Origin: Mycobacterium sp. JS623
Lineage (GTDB): Bacteria > Actinomycetota > Actinomycetes > Mycobacteriales > Mycobacteriaceae
Reading direction: 5' to 3'
Length of the DNA stretch: 64,000 bases
NCBI RefSeq assembly: GCF_000328565.1
Contig: NC_019966.1
Coordinates: 3,100,001-3,164,000 of the forward strand
In this document: positions 1 through 7,984 of the stretch, piece by piece
Layout of the letters: every line of letters begins with the position of its first letter
Position numbering within the stretch: the first letter of the stretch is position 1
Notes under the pieces: model-generated
The model's database searches: none
What the model was told of the DNA's origin: nothing
Seen by the model: only the letters and a program-made list of their open reading frames with translations
Position numbers and translations under genes: made by a program

Positions 1-111
1 GGCAACATCACGGCCACCGTGATGGGTCGCACCTACCTCGGCGCGGGTGGCAGCATCGCCAACACGATGGTCTTCGGCTATGTCGCCGCCCGTCACGCGG
101 CCGGTTCCTAG
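1..111 (+). CDS. FAD-dependent oxidoreductase / 3-ketosteroid dehydrogenase-like, C-terminal fragment
   Basis: Only the last 36 codons lie in the window; the gene starts upstream. The reading frame from base 1 ends at TAG 109-111 and contains GNITATVMGRTYLGAGGS and the downstream stretch MVFGYVAARHA. This matches the C-terminal FAD-binding end of fumarate-reductase/KstD-type flavoproteins, where a glycine-rich segment contacts the flavin. In such families the enzyme introduces a double bond next to a ketone or reduces an enone. It points toward the minus-strand crotonase operon, tail to tail. Substrate cannot be inferred from this fragment. Confidence 0.7.
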   Translation, partial: GNITATVMGRTYLGAGGSIANTMVFGYVAARHAAGS

Positions 112-158
112 CGCGAACAGACGCAAATTACCCGATTTTATCGGCGTGTCGGGGCACT

Positions 159-1019
159 TTACGTCTGCTCGCCCTCAACGAAATCCCTTGGCTTCAAACC
201 GGACTCGATGAGCTGTCGGCGCCGCTCCTGCACATCGGACGCCGCGCCGACCATGTTGGTCAGGATGTGGCTGACCTGAAGATGTACGCGCATACCCATC
301 AGCTCCCACGCCCGCTTCACGTTGTTCTTCACGGCCATCAGCGTGGTCAAGGGGATCTGCCCGATCTTGCGGGCCATCTCCTCGACGGCGTCCTCGAGGT
401 CCTCGCGCGGCACGACTTTGTTGAGCAGCCCCCACTCGAGTGCCTCCTGCGCGGAAAGTGTTGGCGCCAACAGTAACCAGTCCATGGTGCGATGCCAGTT
501 CATCATCAGCCACGGCTCGATCATCGTGTGCCCACCGGGTTCACCGAGGCTCTGGGCCAGCGGCATCTGGAAGTACGCGTCGTCAGATGCAACGCTGAAA
601 TCCGTCAGCAGGCCAAGGTAGATGCCGCCGCCCATGCAATATCCGTGGATCGCCGAGATCGTGATCTTCGGGAACTCCCACAGATACAACGTCGGCCATA
701 GAAAAAGGTCGGCGGTGCCCTTGTACAGATCCTCAAAGCTGTCGCCGAAGTCCGGATACGGGTTCTCGTCGGGACCCCAGCGCGCTACGTGCCCGCCGCA
801 GAAGCCTTTTCCATTGGCCTTGAGGATGACCACCTTGATGTCCCTGTCGCGGTCGGCCTCATGCAGGCAGGCGTCGACCTCTTGGACCAGTTGCGCGTCC
901 TTCGTGTTGGCCTTGTCGGCCCGGTTGAGGATGATCCGCGCTATCGGCGGCTCCCGCTCATAGATGACCGATTCGAGTTCCCGCCGCTCTGGTGTGTCTT
1001 GTCGCTCACGCTCCGTCAT
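159..1019 (-). CDS. Enoyl-CoA hydratase/isomerase (crotonase) family protein
   Basis: A 286-residue crotonase-fold protein. The two oxyanion-hole segments are visible: ANGKGFCGG near residue 70 and IHGYCMGGG near residue 125, followed by the usual helix with an IEPW segment. Family members hydrate, isomerise or hydrolytically cleave acyl-CoA or beta-diketone substrates. It is the last gene of a minus-strand operon (acyl-CoA dehydrogenase, acyl-CoA dehydrogenase, CoA transferase, crotonase), which places it in a beta-oxidation-like sequence. It is clearly paralogous to the crotonase at 7985-8848: both share a C-terminal block around KRAWE-MGMRVH followed by DVQE. The exact reaction is not determined by sequence. 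Confidence 0.85.
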   Translation of the reverse strand: MTERERQDTPERRELESVIYEREPPIARIILNRADKANTKDAQLVQEVDACLHEADRDRDIKVVILKANGKGFCGGHVARWGPDENPYPDFGDSFEDLYKGTADLFLWPTLYLWEFPKITISAIHGYCMGGGIYLGLLTDFSVASDDAYFQMPLAQSLGEPGGHTMIEPWLMMNWHRTMDWLLLAPTLSAQEALEWGLLNKVVPREDLEDAVEEMARKIGQIPLTTLMAVKNNVKRAWELMGMRVHLQVSHILTNMVGAASDVQERRRQLIESGLKPRDFVEGEQT

Positions 1020-1027
1020 CCGGCCTC

Positions 1028-2248
1028 CTAGAGAATCGCGCCGCTGTCCTTGGCCGCGGAGATGTCGTCCCAGTCGAGGTCGAGCTCCAACAGGATCTCC
1101 TCGGTGTGCTGTCCATGTTCGGGTGCGCGTGCGGGTCCCGGGGGAGTTTCATTGAATTGCACTGGAGCGGCGACGATCTGGTATTCGACACCCTTGTCGT
1201 CGACGTTCGGGATGGTCAGTCCGTTTGGTGCGACCTGAGGATCATTCAACGTCTCCTTCGGCGTCGCGAGCGGCGCCCACACCCCGGGTTCGTCGGCGAG
1301 TGCCTTGCGCCAGTGCTCGAGGTCCTGACTCGCGATCGCCGCGCCGACAAGCGCGCACGCCTCGGAGGCGTTGGCGATCAGGTTGCTCGACGGTACGAAA
1401 CGTTCGTCGGTGGCAAGCTCCGGCAGGCCGATCCGCTCGCAGAACCCCGCCCAATACCGGTCGGGTTGCAGAAACACCAACTGAAGCCACCTGTTGTCCT
1501 TGGTCTTGTAGCGATTGACCAGTGGGTTGATCGCCAACCCGGGTGGTGCGCCTGGGATACCGTCGATGCCGAAGAGGTCGGCCACCGAGATCGACGGCGC
1601 AATTGACCACATCGCCTGGGCCAGCAGCGACGAATCGACGACGGAGGGCTCGCCGGTACGTTCCCGGTGAAACAGTGCGGCGCAGACCCCGCCGGCCAGT
1701 GTGATCCCGCCCTGAAGGTCGCCGAACCCAGGGCCCTGCACGGCTGGGGTCTCGGTGCCGAATGGCGTCATGGTGTACGACACGCCGCCGCGGGAAAGGT
1801 ATGTGGCGGCGTCGAATCCGCCCTTGTTCGCATCCGGCCCCCGCACGCCCGTGCCGGTGCCGCGGGCGATGATGAGGTTCGGGTTGAACGAGCGCAGGTC
1901 CTCAACAGTGAGCCGGGCTCGTTCCAGCGCGCCTGGCAGCCAGTTGGTCAGGAACACGTCGGCGGTGGCCAGCAGGCGACCGAGGTATTCGCGACCGGTA
2001 TCGGTTTTGATGTCGATGCCGATGCTGCGCTTACCGCGGTTACCGATTTCGAGGATGAAGTCGACGTCGGCGCGCGCGTTCTGGCGGGTGAAGCCACCGA
2101 TCACCAAGGCCCGGCCGGGGTCACCACCCTTGACGTCCTCGACCTTGATGACGTCCGCACCCCAATCCGCAAGCGCCGCACCGGCAGACGGCACATACGT
2201 CCACGACGCCAATTCGACGACGCGCACCCCGCTCAGGACTCCGGTCAT
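1028..2248 (-). CDS. CaiB/BaiF family (class III) CoA transferase
   Basis: A 406-residue single-domain class III CoA transferase. The N-terminus has the family pattern (GVRVVELASW, then GADVIKVED), and the segment GPGFGDLQGG near residue 177 supplies the conserved catalytic Asp that forms an acyl-aspartyl anhydride in this family. The expected reaction is moving CoA between two carboxylic acids, which loads a substrate without ATP. Its start codon overlaps the stop of the upstream acyl-CoA dehydrogenase in an ATGA junction, so it is translationally coupled. It probably activates or deactivates the acid handled by the same operon. Donor and acceptor are unknown. Confidence 0.88.
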   Translation of the reverse strand: MTGVLSGVRVVELASWTYVPSAGAALADWGADVIKVEDVKGGDPGRALVIGGFTRQNARADVDFILEIGNRGKRSIGIDIKTDTGREYLGRLLATADVFLTNWLPGALERARLTVEDLRSFNPNLIIARGTGTGVRGPDANKGGFDAATYLSRGGVSYTMTPFGTETPAVQGPGFGDLQGGITLAGGVCAALFHRERTGEPSVVDSSLLAQAMWSIAPSISVADLFGIDGIPGAPPGLAINPLVNRYKTKDNRWLQLVFLQPDRYWAGFCERIGLPELATDERFVPSSNLIANASEACALVGAAIASQDLEHWRKALADEPGVWAPLATPKETLNDPQVAPNGLTIPNVDDKGVEYQIVAAPVQFNETPPGPARAPEHGQHTEEILLELDLDWDDISAAKDSGAIL

Positions 2249-3315
2249 CGCAATGCTCTCCCCACTTCTTGCAGATACTTATCCGAGCGGCCCAGGAATA
2301 TGCTCCAGCCGAGCAAGCGCTTGAGATACAGGTGAGCGTCGTGTTCCCAGGTGTAGCCGATGCCACCGAAGATCTGGATCGCGGTGTCGGCGACGCTCGC
2401 CAGTTGCCCTGCGAATGCCTTGGCGCGCACCGCGGCCAGATGGCGCTCGCCTGGCTGCGCTGCATCCGCCGCCCACAGTCCGTGTATCACGCCGCTGCGC
2501 GCGAGTTCGACGGTCTCGTACATGTCGACACACATGTGCTGGACCGCCTGAAAGCTTCCAATCGGCTGGTCGAACTGCCGTCGAACCTTGGCGTATTCGA
2601 CGGCCATGGTCATCACCGCGGTCGCCGCCCCTAGTGCGTCGGCGGCGTACGCGATCAGCACATCGTCGACGGTCGCTTCGATGTCCTCTCGACTGACCAA
2701 GGCCAGGCGCTCGCCCGGCACGGCGTCGAACGTGGCATTGAACAACTTGCGCGTCGGATCGACGTGGAGCCGCTTCGCCGCACATATACCGTCTTGATTC
2801 GCGTCGACCGCGAAAAGTGCTGTCCGGCCGCCGTCGTCGACCAGCACCAGTGCCACGTCTGCAGCTATCGCATCCGGTAACGGGTCGACCCAGCCGCAGA
2901 CAAGCCCTCTTTCGATTACCGCTCGTGCGCCGTCCAGCGGACCGAACGTGGCGATGCTGGTGCCGTCAGCGATGCGGGTCAGCAGCGGTCCGGCGACTGC
3001 TGGGTCAACCATGCGCGTCAGTGCGCGCGTCGCGGCGACCGCAGTCGACAGCCACGGCCCGGAATGCAACGCGGCGCCGAGTTCCTCGGCGACGACGCCG
3101 GCTTCGACCATCGTCATGCCCGCACCGCCGAACTCCTGCGGCACCAGCACACCGATGGCGCCGAGGTCGGCCAAACCCCGCCACACCTCGCCGGTGATGC
3201 CCTGGTCGCTATCGAGCATCGCGCGCACATGGGTTGACAGGCTTGCCTTTTCAGCAAGAAATCGGCGCACTGTGTCACGCAGGGCCAGCTGTTCGTCGGT
3301 GAGTTCGAGGTTCAA
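2245..3315 (-). CDS. Acyl-CoA dehydrogenase, smaller subunit of a probable heteromeric pair
   Basis: A 356-residue acyl-CoA dehydrogenase, slightly short for the family. The start is TTG at 3315, preceded by AGAGGA at a suitable distance; no better upstream start exists. N-terminal helices (LTDEQLALRDTVRRFL) and the C-terminal signature QIFGGIGYTWEHDAHLYLKR are typical of mycobacterial FadE proteins. It lies directly downstream of a second acyl-CoA dehydrogenase, an arrangement known for alpha2beta2 ACADs of mycobacterial steroid catabolism such as FadE26-27 and FadE28-29. The inferred role is FAD-dependent alpha,beta-dehydrogenation of a CoA thioester, together with the 3338-4480 product. 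Confidence 0.88.
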   Translation of the reverse strand: MNLELTDEQLALRDTVRRFLAEKASLSTHVRAMLDSDQGITGEVWRGLADLGAIGVLVPQEFGGAGMTMVEAGVVAEELGAALHSGPWLSTAVAATRALTRMVDPAVAGPLLTRIADGTSIATFGPLDGARAVIERGLVCGWVDPLPDAIAADVALVLVDDGGRTALFAVDANQDGICAAKRLHVDPTRKLFNATFDAVPGERLALVSREDIEATVDDVLIAYAADALGAATAVMTMAVEYAKVRRQFDQPIGSFQAVQHMCVDMYETVELARSGVIHGLWAADAAQPGERHLAAVRAKAFAGQLASVADTAIQIFGGIGYTWEHDAHLYLKRLLGWSIFLGRSDKYLQEVGRALR

Positions 3316-3337
3316 CGGTGTCCTCTGCTCTTCGCGC

Positions 3338-4480
3338 TCATCGCCGCGGCAGCCCTAACACTCGTGTTGCGGTGACGCTCTTGTTGATCTGCGTGGTGCC
3401 GCCCGCGATGGTCAATGAACGCGACGTCAATCGATACTCGGTCCATCGCCGGGAACCGTCGAGCGGGCCGAGCGCGTCGAAGGCCAACGCCGCGAGCTCC
3501 TGGCCGATCTCGGCCCACACGCTTTTGGCCAGGCTGGCCGACCCCAGCGCGTCGCCGCCGTGCAGCGTCGCCGATATCGACCGCAGACACAGCACCTCGA
3601 GATACTTGATCCGCACCGCTACCTCGCCGACGCGCTGCAAGGTCACCGCATCCTCGATCAGGTCGTTGTCGGTGAGGTCGGCCACCAGGTCGCGCAGCTG
3701 CATCTCCAGCTGGGCATACAGCCGGGCGGCGCCGGCGCGCTCATGGCTGAGCGTGGTGGTGGCGACCTGCCAACCCGCGTTGAGCGGGCCGAGCAACGCG
3801 TCGGCAGGCACCCGGACGTCGGTGAAGAAGATCTCCGCGAAGTCGCTTGCGCCGTTGATGGTGACCAGCGGCCGCACCTCGATGCCGGGCAAAGTCATGT
3901 CGACAATCAGACACGAGATGCCCTTGTGCTTGGGCGCATCGGGATCGGTGCGCACATACAGCTGACACCAGTCGGCGCGGTGCCCCAGCGACGTCCAGAT
4001 CTTCTGGCCGTTGACCACATAGTCGTCGCCATCGCGCACCGCGCGGGTGCGCAGCGACGCGAGGTCGGATCCCGCTTCCGGCTCGGACATGCCCTGACAC
4101 CAGATGTCGTCAGCGCGCACCATCCGGGGGAGCAGGTCGCGCTTCTGCGCATCGGTGCCGTACTGCATGATCGCCGGCGCGATGTTATTCAACCCGATCA
4201 CATTGAGCGGCACCGGAGCTCGCGCGTGAATGGTTTCCTCGGCGTAGGCGAGTTGCTCGAGCACGCCCGCTCCGCGGCCGCCGTACTCCTGCGGCCACGA
4301 CACCGCGCCCCAGCCCGCGTCGGCCAACGTGGCATCCCACGCGCGCAAGGTTTCGAAGGTTTCCGGGTCACGCCCACGCCTACGACCGGCGGCCACCACT
4401 TCTTCGGTCAGGTTCGCGGCCAACCATGCGCGCAGCTCCTTGCGGAACTGTTCGACCTCCGGCGGGTACGAGAAGTCCAC
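3338..4480 (-). CDS. Acyl-CoA dehydrogenase, larger subunit of a probable heteromeric pair
   Basis: A 380-residue acyl-CoA dehydrogenase and first gene of the minus-strand operon. The FAD/substrate signature GMSEPEAGSDLASLRTRA lies near residues 130-147, followed by NGQKIWTS. The C-terminal region reads SLTIAGGTTQINKSV. In many homotetrameric ACADs this position carries a Glu (YEGT) acting as base, and here it is Gly-Gly. That pattern is common in mycobacterial FadE heteromers, where the base comes from another position or from the partner subunit. It is divergent from the SDR gene at 4596 across a 115-base intergenic region that holds a shared promoter-like element. Confidence 0.88.
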   Translation of the reverse strand: MDFSYPPEVEQFRKELRAWLAANLTEEVVAAGRRRGRDPETFETLRAWDATLADAGWGAVSWPQEYGGRGAGVLEQLAYAEETIHARAPVPLNVIGLNNIAPAIMQYGTDAQKRDLLPRMVRADDIWCQGMSEPEAGSDLASLRTRAVRDGDDYVVNGQKIWTSLGHRADWCQLYVRTDPDAPKHKGISCLIVDMTLPGIEVRPLVTINGASDFAEIFFTDVRVPADALLGPLNAGWQVATTTLSHERAGAARLYAQLEMQLRDLVADLTDNDLIEDAVTLQRVGEVAVRIKYLEVLCLRSISATLHGGDALGSASLAKSVWAEIGQELAALAFDALGPLDGSRRWTEYRLTSRSLTIAGGTTQINKSVTATRVLGLPRR

Positions 4481-4504
4481 GGGCTTCCTGTCGGGATCGT
4501 TTCT

Positions 4505-4530
4505 TTATAATTTTAGGTAGTATAGCTACT
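4505..4530 (+). promoter_or_regulatory. Promoter/operator-like element A of a three-copy family
   Basis: An AT-rich block in the divergent intergenic region between the acyl-CoA dehydrogenase and SDR genes. It contains a perfect TATAAT (4507-4512) running into TTTTAGGTAGTATAGCTAC. The same layout, a -10-like hexamer followed by TTTTAGG(T/C)A-T-TAG, occurs at 15393-15430 and, inverted, at 23596-23633. The TATAAT is oriented toward the SDR operon. The downstream part could be an operator for one regulator of the island. The protein that binds is not known. Confidence 0.5.
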
Positions 4531-4595
4531 GCAACACGTTACAGTTGGGGTTGCCACATTGCGTCTCGGAATGGTCACTTCAGGGAGGTTCGGTC

Positions 4596-5462
4596 GTGGG
4601 CCGAGTAGCGGGGAAAGTAGCGCTGATCAGCGGAGCCGCTCGCGGCCAAGGCCGGTCGCATGCACGATTGCTCGCCGCTGAGGGCGCCGACATCATCGCG
4701 GTGGACATCTGCGAGGACATCGAGACCAACGAGTATCCGCTGGCGCGGCCGGAGGACCTCGACGAGACGGCCCGGTTGGTGGAGAAGGAAGGCCAGCGCG
4801 CCCACACCGAGATCGCCGACGTGCGCGACCGCGCGGCACTGGCGGCGGCGATCGACCGCGGCGTTGCCGAGTTCGGTCAGCTCGACATCGTGGTCGCCAA
4901 TGCCGGCATCTGCCCGATGACCGCGGGCCTGCCGCCGCAGGCATTCGTCGACGCGGTCGACGTCGACCTGCTCGGCGTCATGAACCTCATCCACGCGAGC
5001 ATCAAACACCTCCAGGCCGGTGCTTCGATCATCGCAACGGGCTCGGTGGCCGCCTTCATGGCGACCGCCGTCAACACCGCAGGGATGGACGGCGGACCTG
5101 GCGGCGCGGGTTACGCGTTCGCGAAACAGGTTGTCGCACATTATGTCAACGATCTAGCCCGGACATTGGCGCCCGAGCAGATCCGGGTGAACGCGATTCA
5201 CCCCACCAACTGCAACACCGACATGCTGCACAGCCCGCCGATGTACAAGGCGTTCCGGCCGGATCTGCAGAACCCGACCCGCGAGGAAGCCGAAGTCGTC
5301 TTCCCGATGATCCAGGGCTTTCCGATTCCCTACGTCGAGCCCGAGGACATCAGCGAGGCCGTGCTGTTCCTGGCCAGCGACGCCGCCCGGTACGTCACCG
5401 GCCAACAGTTACGCGTCGATGCGGGCGGCTTCCTGAAGATCAAGCCGTGGTCGGGACCGTAG
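4596..5462 (+). CDS. Mycofactocin-coupled SDR family oxidoreductase
   Basis: A short-chain dehydrogenase of 288 residues. The GTG start at 4596 is chosen because AGGGAGG sits at 4582-4588 and the Rossmann strand begins just after. The cofactor motif is SGAARGQGRSHA, the active site is YAFAK (YxxxK), and NAGIC is present. Between the second strand and helix there is an extra segment beginning DICEDIETNEYPLARPEDL. This insertion is characteristic of SDRs that keep NAD(H) bound and pass electrons to mycofactocin in actinobacteria. It likely oxidises a secondary alcohol intermediate. It is the first gene of the plus-strand operon 4596-10340. Confidence 0.88.
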   Translation: MGRVAGKVALISGAARGQGRSHARLLAAEGADIIAVDICEDIETNEYPLARPEDLDETARLVEKEGQRAHTEIADVRDRAALAAAIDRGVAEFGQLDIVVANAGICPMTAGLPPQAFVDAVDVDLLGVMNLIHASIKHLQAGASIIATGSVAAFMATAVNTAGMDGGPGGAGYAFAKQVVAHYVNDLARTLAPEQIRVNAIHPTNCNTDMLHSPPMYKAFRPDLQNPTREEAEVVFPMIQGFPIPYVEPEDISEAVLFLASDAARYVTGQQLRVDAGGFLKIKPWSGP

Positions 5463-5474
5463 GGAAGGCGTGGC

Positions 5475-5783
5475 ATGACCAAAGGGATCATCTATGTGGA
5501 GACCAGGCCGGCGTCGCCGGACAGGGAAGCGGAGTACCACAAGTGGTACAACGGCACGCATCTCGAGCAGATCCTGTCGGTGGACGGGATCGTTTCGGCC
5601 CGCCGGTTCGCGCCGACAAGCGGCGACGGTCCGTTCATCGCGATCTACGAGCTTGACTGCGACGACTTGGATGCGGCCGCGAAGCGAATGAGCGAAGTCA
5701 ATCTGACCGGGCTCGACAACATCGCCATGGACCCCAAGCCGATTCCCCACGTCTACCGCGAGATCGGATCGCTTGGCCCATGA
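5475..5783 (+). CDS. Small dimeric alpha/beta-barrel (EthD/DUF4286-like) protein
   Basis: A 102-residue protein. A beta strand (GIIYVETRP) is followed by YHKWYNGTHLEQILSVDGI, a pattern seen in ferredoxin-like dimeric alpha/beta-barrel proteins of the EthD/DUF4286 type, where a His in the helix can be catalytic or structural. Such small proteins often accompany degradation enzymes as isomerases, monooxygenase-like or ligand-binding subunits. It sits 12 bases after the SDR and overlaps the E1 alpha gene by ATGA, so it is part of that operon. Function is not assignable from sequence. Confidence 0.6.
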   Translation: MTKGIIYVETRPASPDREAEYHKWYNGTHLEQILSVDGIVSARRFAPTSGDGPFIAIYELDCDDLDAAAKRMSEVNLTGLDNIAMDPKPIPHVYREIGSLGP

Positions 5784-6748
5784 CGTATCCGGCTGACGTC
5801 CAGCGGCGCATGTACGCGTTGATGGTGTTGATGAAGGCCGCCGACGACCGGCTGTCCAAGGGCATCGGTACCGGTGAGTTCATGTGCGTGTACTGGCCGT
5901 CGCGTGGTCAGGAAGCGGTTGCCGCCGCGATGGGTGTCTCGCTGCGTGAAGACGACCAGCTGGTGACGACGTATCGCGGCCTGCATGACCTGATCGGCAA
6001 AGGCGTTCCGCTGGAAGAGATCTACGGCGAGATGATGGGCCGCACCGTCGGCGCGAGCCGCGGCAAGGGCGGCCCCATGCACATAGCGAAACCCGAAAAG
6101 GGTGTGATGCTCTCGACGGGAATCGTCGGGGCCGGACCGCCGGTGGGCGTCGGGCTTGCGCTGGCGGCCAAGCACAAGGGGCTCGACCGCGTCACGGTGG
6201 TCAGCTTCGGCGACGGCGCCACCAACACCGGTTCGTTCCACGAGGCGGCGAACATGGCGGCGCTCTGGGATCTGCCGATCGTCTTCGTGTGCCAGAACAA
6301 CCAGTACGCCGAGATGACGCCGACCACCGAGACGATGAAACTCGACAAGGTCGCGGACCGGGCGGCCGGTTACGGCATGCCGGGGGTCCGCGTCGACGGC
6401 AACGATCCGCTGGCCGTCGCGGCGGCGCTCGACGAGGCGCTTGGCCGGGCCCGCCGCGGTGACGGCCCCACCTTCCTCGAATGCGTGACGTTCCGCTTCC
6501 GCGGCCACTACTTCGGCGACCGGATGCCCTACATCCCGAAGGAGCAGCTCCATAAGGCGATGGCCGCGGACCCGGTGCCGAGATTCCGCAGGCAGCTGAT
6601 CGATAGCGGCCTCTGCACCGACGAGGAGCTGAGCCGGATCGATGAGGGCGCGCTCACCAAGGTCGAAATGGCGCTGAAGACGGTGATGGACGCTCCGGCG
6701 CCATCAGTCGACGAACTCGATCGTGACGTCTACGCAAGGACTCCGTAG
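5780..6748 (+). CDS. Thiamine-diphosphate-dependent 2-oxoacid/acetoin-type dehydrogenase E1, alpha subunit
   Basis: A 322-residue E1 alpha subunit. The ThDP/Mg motif is plain: GDGATNTGSFHEAANMAALW (near residues 150-170), followed by LPIVFVCQNNQYAE. Length and motif agree with the alpha subunits of pyruvate, branched-chain and acetoin dehydrogenases, which decarboxylate a 2-oxo acid or cleave a vicinal diketone/acyloin and pass the acyl group to lipoate. It overlaps the preceding small gene and is immediately followed by E1 beta and a lipoyl-domain gene. No E2 acyltransferase or E3 lipoamide dehydrogenase is found in the window, so the product acceptor is unclear. Confidence 0.88.
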   Translation: MTYPADVQRRMYALMVLMKAADDRLSKGIGTGEFMCVYWPSRGQEAVAAAMGVSLREDDQLVTTYRGLHDLIGKGVPLEEIYGEMMGRTVGASRGKGGPMHIAKPEKGVMLSTGIVGAGPPVGVGLALAAKHKGLDRVTVVSFGDGATNTGSFHEAANMAALWDLPIVFVCQNNQYAEMTPTTETMKLDKVADRAAGYGMPGVRVDGNDPLAVAAALDEALGRARRGDGPTFLECVTFRFRGHYFGDRMPYIPKEQLHKAMAADPVPRFRRQLIDSGLCTDEELSRIDEGALTKVEMALKTVMDAPAPSVDELDRDVYARTP

Positions 6749-7747
6749 ATGGATGAGAAAGAGATGACGATGCGCGAGGCGCTGAACCTCGCGCTCGACC
6801 AAGCGCTGGCGGCCGACGAGCGGGTGTTCCTGCTCGGCGAGGACATTGCCGACCCCGGTGCGTCCGGCCCGACCGCGGGCCTGTCGACGAAGTACGGCCA
6901 CGAGCGCGTGTTGGACACTCCTATCTCGGAAGCGGCGATACTCGGTGCGGCGGTCGGCGCCGCGATTGACGGTCTGCTGCCCGTTGCCGAGATCATGATC
7001 ATGGACTTCATCGGCATCGCTGCCGATCAGTTGATCAACAACGCCGCCAAGCTGCGGTTCATGACCGCGGGCCGGACGACGGCACCGCTGACGGTTCGTA
7101 CCCAGGTGTACGGCGGCCTCGCCACCGGCGCGACGCACTCGCAGACGCTCGAGGCCTGGTTCATGCACATTCCGGGGATGAAGGTGATCGTGCCGTCGAC
7201 CCCGCGAGACGGTAAAGGACTGCTGACGTCGGCCATCTTCGACGAGGATCCCTGCCTGTTCGTCGAGACCATCCGTCTGCAGGGCCAAAAGGGCCTGGTA
7301 CCAACCGATCCCGGGTTTTCGATTCCGCTCGGACGGGCCGACGTGAAGCGACCGGGGTCTGACGTCACGATCATCAGCTACGGGCGAGGCGTCCTTGACT
7401 CGCTGAAGGCCGCCGCGACGTTGGAGCAGCAGGGGATCAGCGCAGAGGTCGTTGACCTGCGCACGCTGTTACCGCTCGACGTCGAGACCATGGTCGAGTC
7501 GGTGCGCCGCACCCGACGGGCGGTCGTCGTGCATGACGCCGTCCAATTTGCGGGCCCAGGCGCCGAAATTGTGGCGACGCTACAGGCCGAGTGCTTCGGC
7601 GAACTCGTCGCGCCCATCGAGAGAGTCGGAGCGCGGTTCGTCCCGACGCCCGCGGCCGCCGCGCTCGAAGCCGAGGTATACCCGTCGCCCGCCCGCGTGG
7701 TCGCGGCCGTTGCGCGGACCCTCCAAGAAGCGAGAGTCCGTGGCTGA
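6749..7747 (+). CDS. Thiamine-diphosphate-dependent 2-oxoacid/acetoin-type dehydrogenase E1, beta subunit
   Basis: A 332-residue E1 beta subunit starting directly after the alpha stop. Family blocks are seen in order: LGEDIADPG, RVLDTPISEAAILGAAVGAA, a middle block from FMTAGR to GATHSQ, and a C-terminal transketolase-like domain with DLRTLLPLD. It forms the alpha2beta2 heterotetramer with the 5780-6748 product and completes the ThDP site at the interface. Its 3' end overlaps the lipoyl-domain gene by eight bases, so production of the three proteins is probably coupled. Confidence 0.88.
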   Translation: MDEKEMTMREALNLALDQALAADERVFLLGEDIADPGASGPTAGLSTKYGHERVLDTPISEAAILGAAVGAAIDGLLPVAEIMIMDFIGIAADQLINNAAKLRFMTAGRTTAPLTVRTQVYGGLATGATHSQTLEAWFMHIPGMKVIVPSTPRDGKGLLTSAIFDEDPCLFVETIRLQGQKGLVPTDPGFSIPLGRADVKRPGSDVTIISYGRGVLDSLKAAATLEQQGISAEVVDLRTLLPLDVETMVESVRRTRRAVVVHDAVQFAGPGAEIVATLQAECFGELVAPIERVGARFVPTPAAAALEAEVYPSPARVVAAVARTLQEARVRG

Positions 7748-7976
7748 CTTCGTCATTCGCATTCCGCGCGTCTCGGTCGCCGTCTCTGAAGCGGAGCTCA
7801 TCGAGTTCCTTGTGGAGGACGGCCAGCACGTTGAGGAAGGCGCACCGATCTATGTGATTGCAACGGAGAAGGTGGAACAGGAGATTGAGGCCGGTGCATC
7901 GGGCACCGTCCGATGGACCGGCGAGGTCGGCACCATGTACGACATCGGCGTCGAGATCGGCGTCATCAAGTCATAG
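7740..7976 (+). CDS. Free-standing lipoyl (biotinyl/lipoyl-attachment) domain protein
   Basis: A 78-residue protein that is nothing more than one lipoyl domain. The GTG start at 7740 lies inside the end of E1 beta, and the product begins ADFVIRIPRV. The beta-hairpin carrying the modified lysine is ATEKVEQEIEA, with Lys44 as the expected lipoylated residue, followed by GASGTVRW. In classical complexes this domain is fused to a peripheral-subunit-binding domain and a catalytic acyltransferase; both are absent here. It should accept the acyl or acetyl group from the adjacent E1. What re-oxidises or unloads it is not evident. Confidence 0.82.
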   Translation: MADFVIRIPRVSVAVSEAELIEFLVEDGQHVEEGAPIYVIATEKVEQEIEAGASGTVRWTGEVGTMYDIGVEIGVIKS

Positions 7977-7984
7977 GAGAGGGA

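Noticed and set aside
992..1606. Long plus-strand open frames opposite the CoA-transferase gene, and many similar long antisense frames through the window
   Set aside because: They are mirror frames of GC-rich genes: arginine/glycine-rich, without family motifs, and fully covered by convincing genes on the other strand.
4481..4595. Possible KstR or KstR2 operator in the acyl-CoA dehydrogenase/SDR gap
   Set aside because: The AT-rich block does not fit the known KstR (TnnAAC-nn-GTTnnA) or KstR2 (AnCAAG-nn-CTTGnT) patterns.
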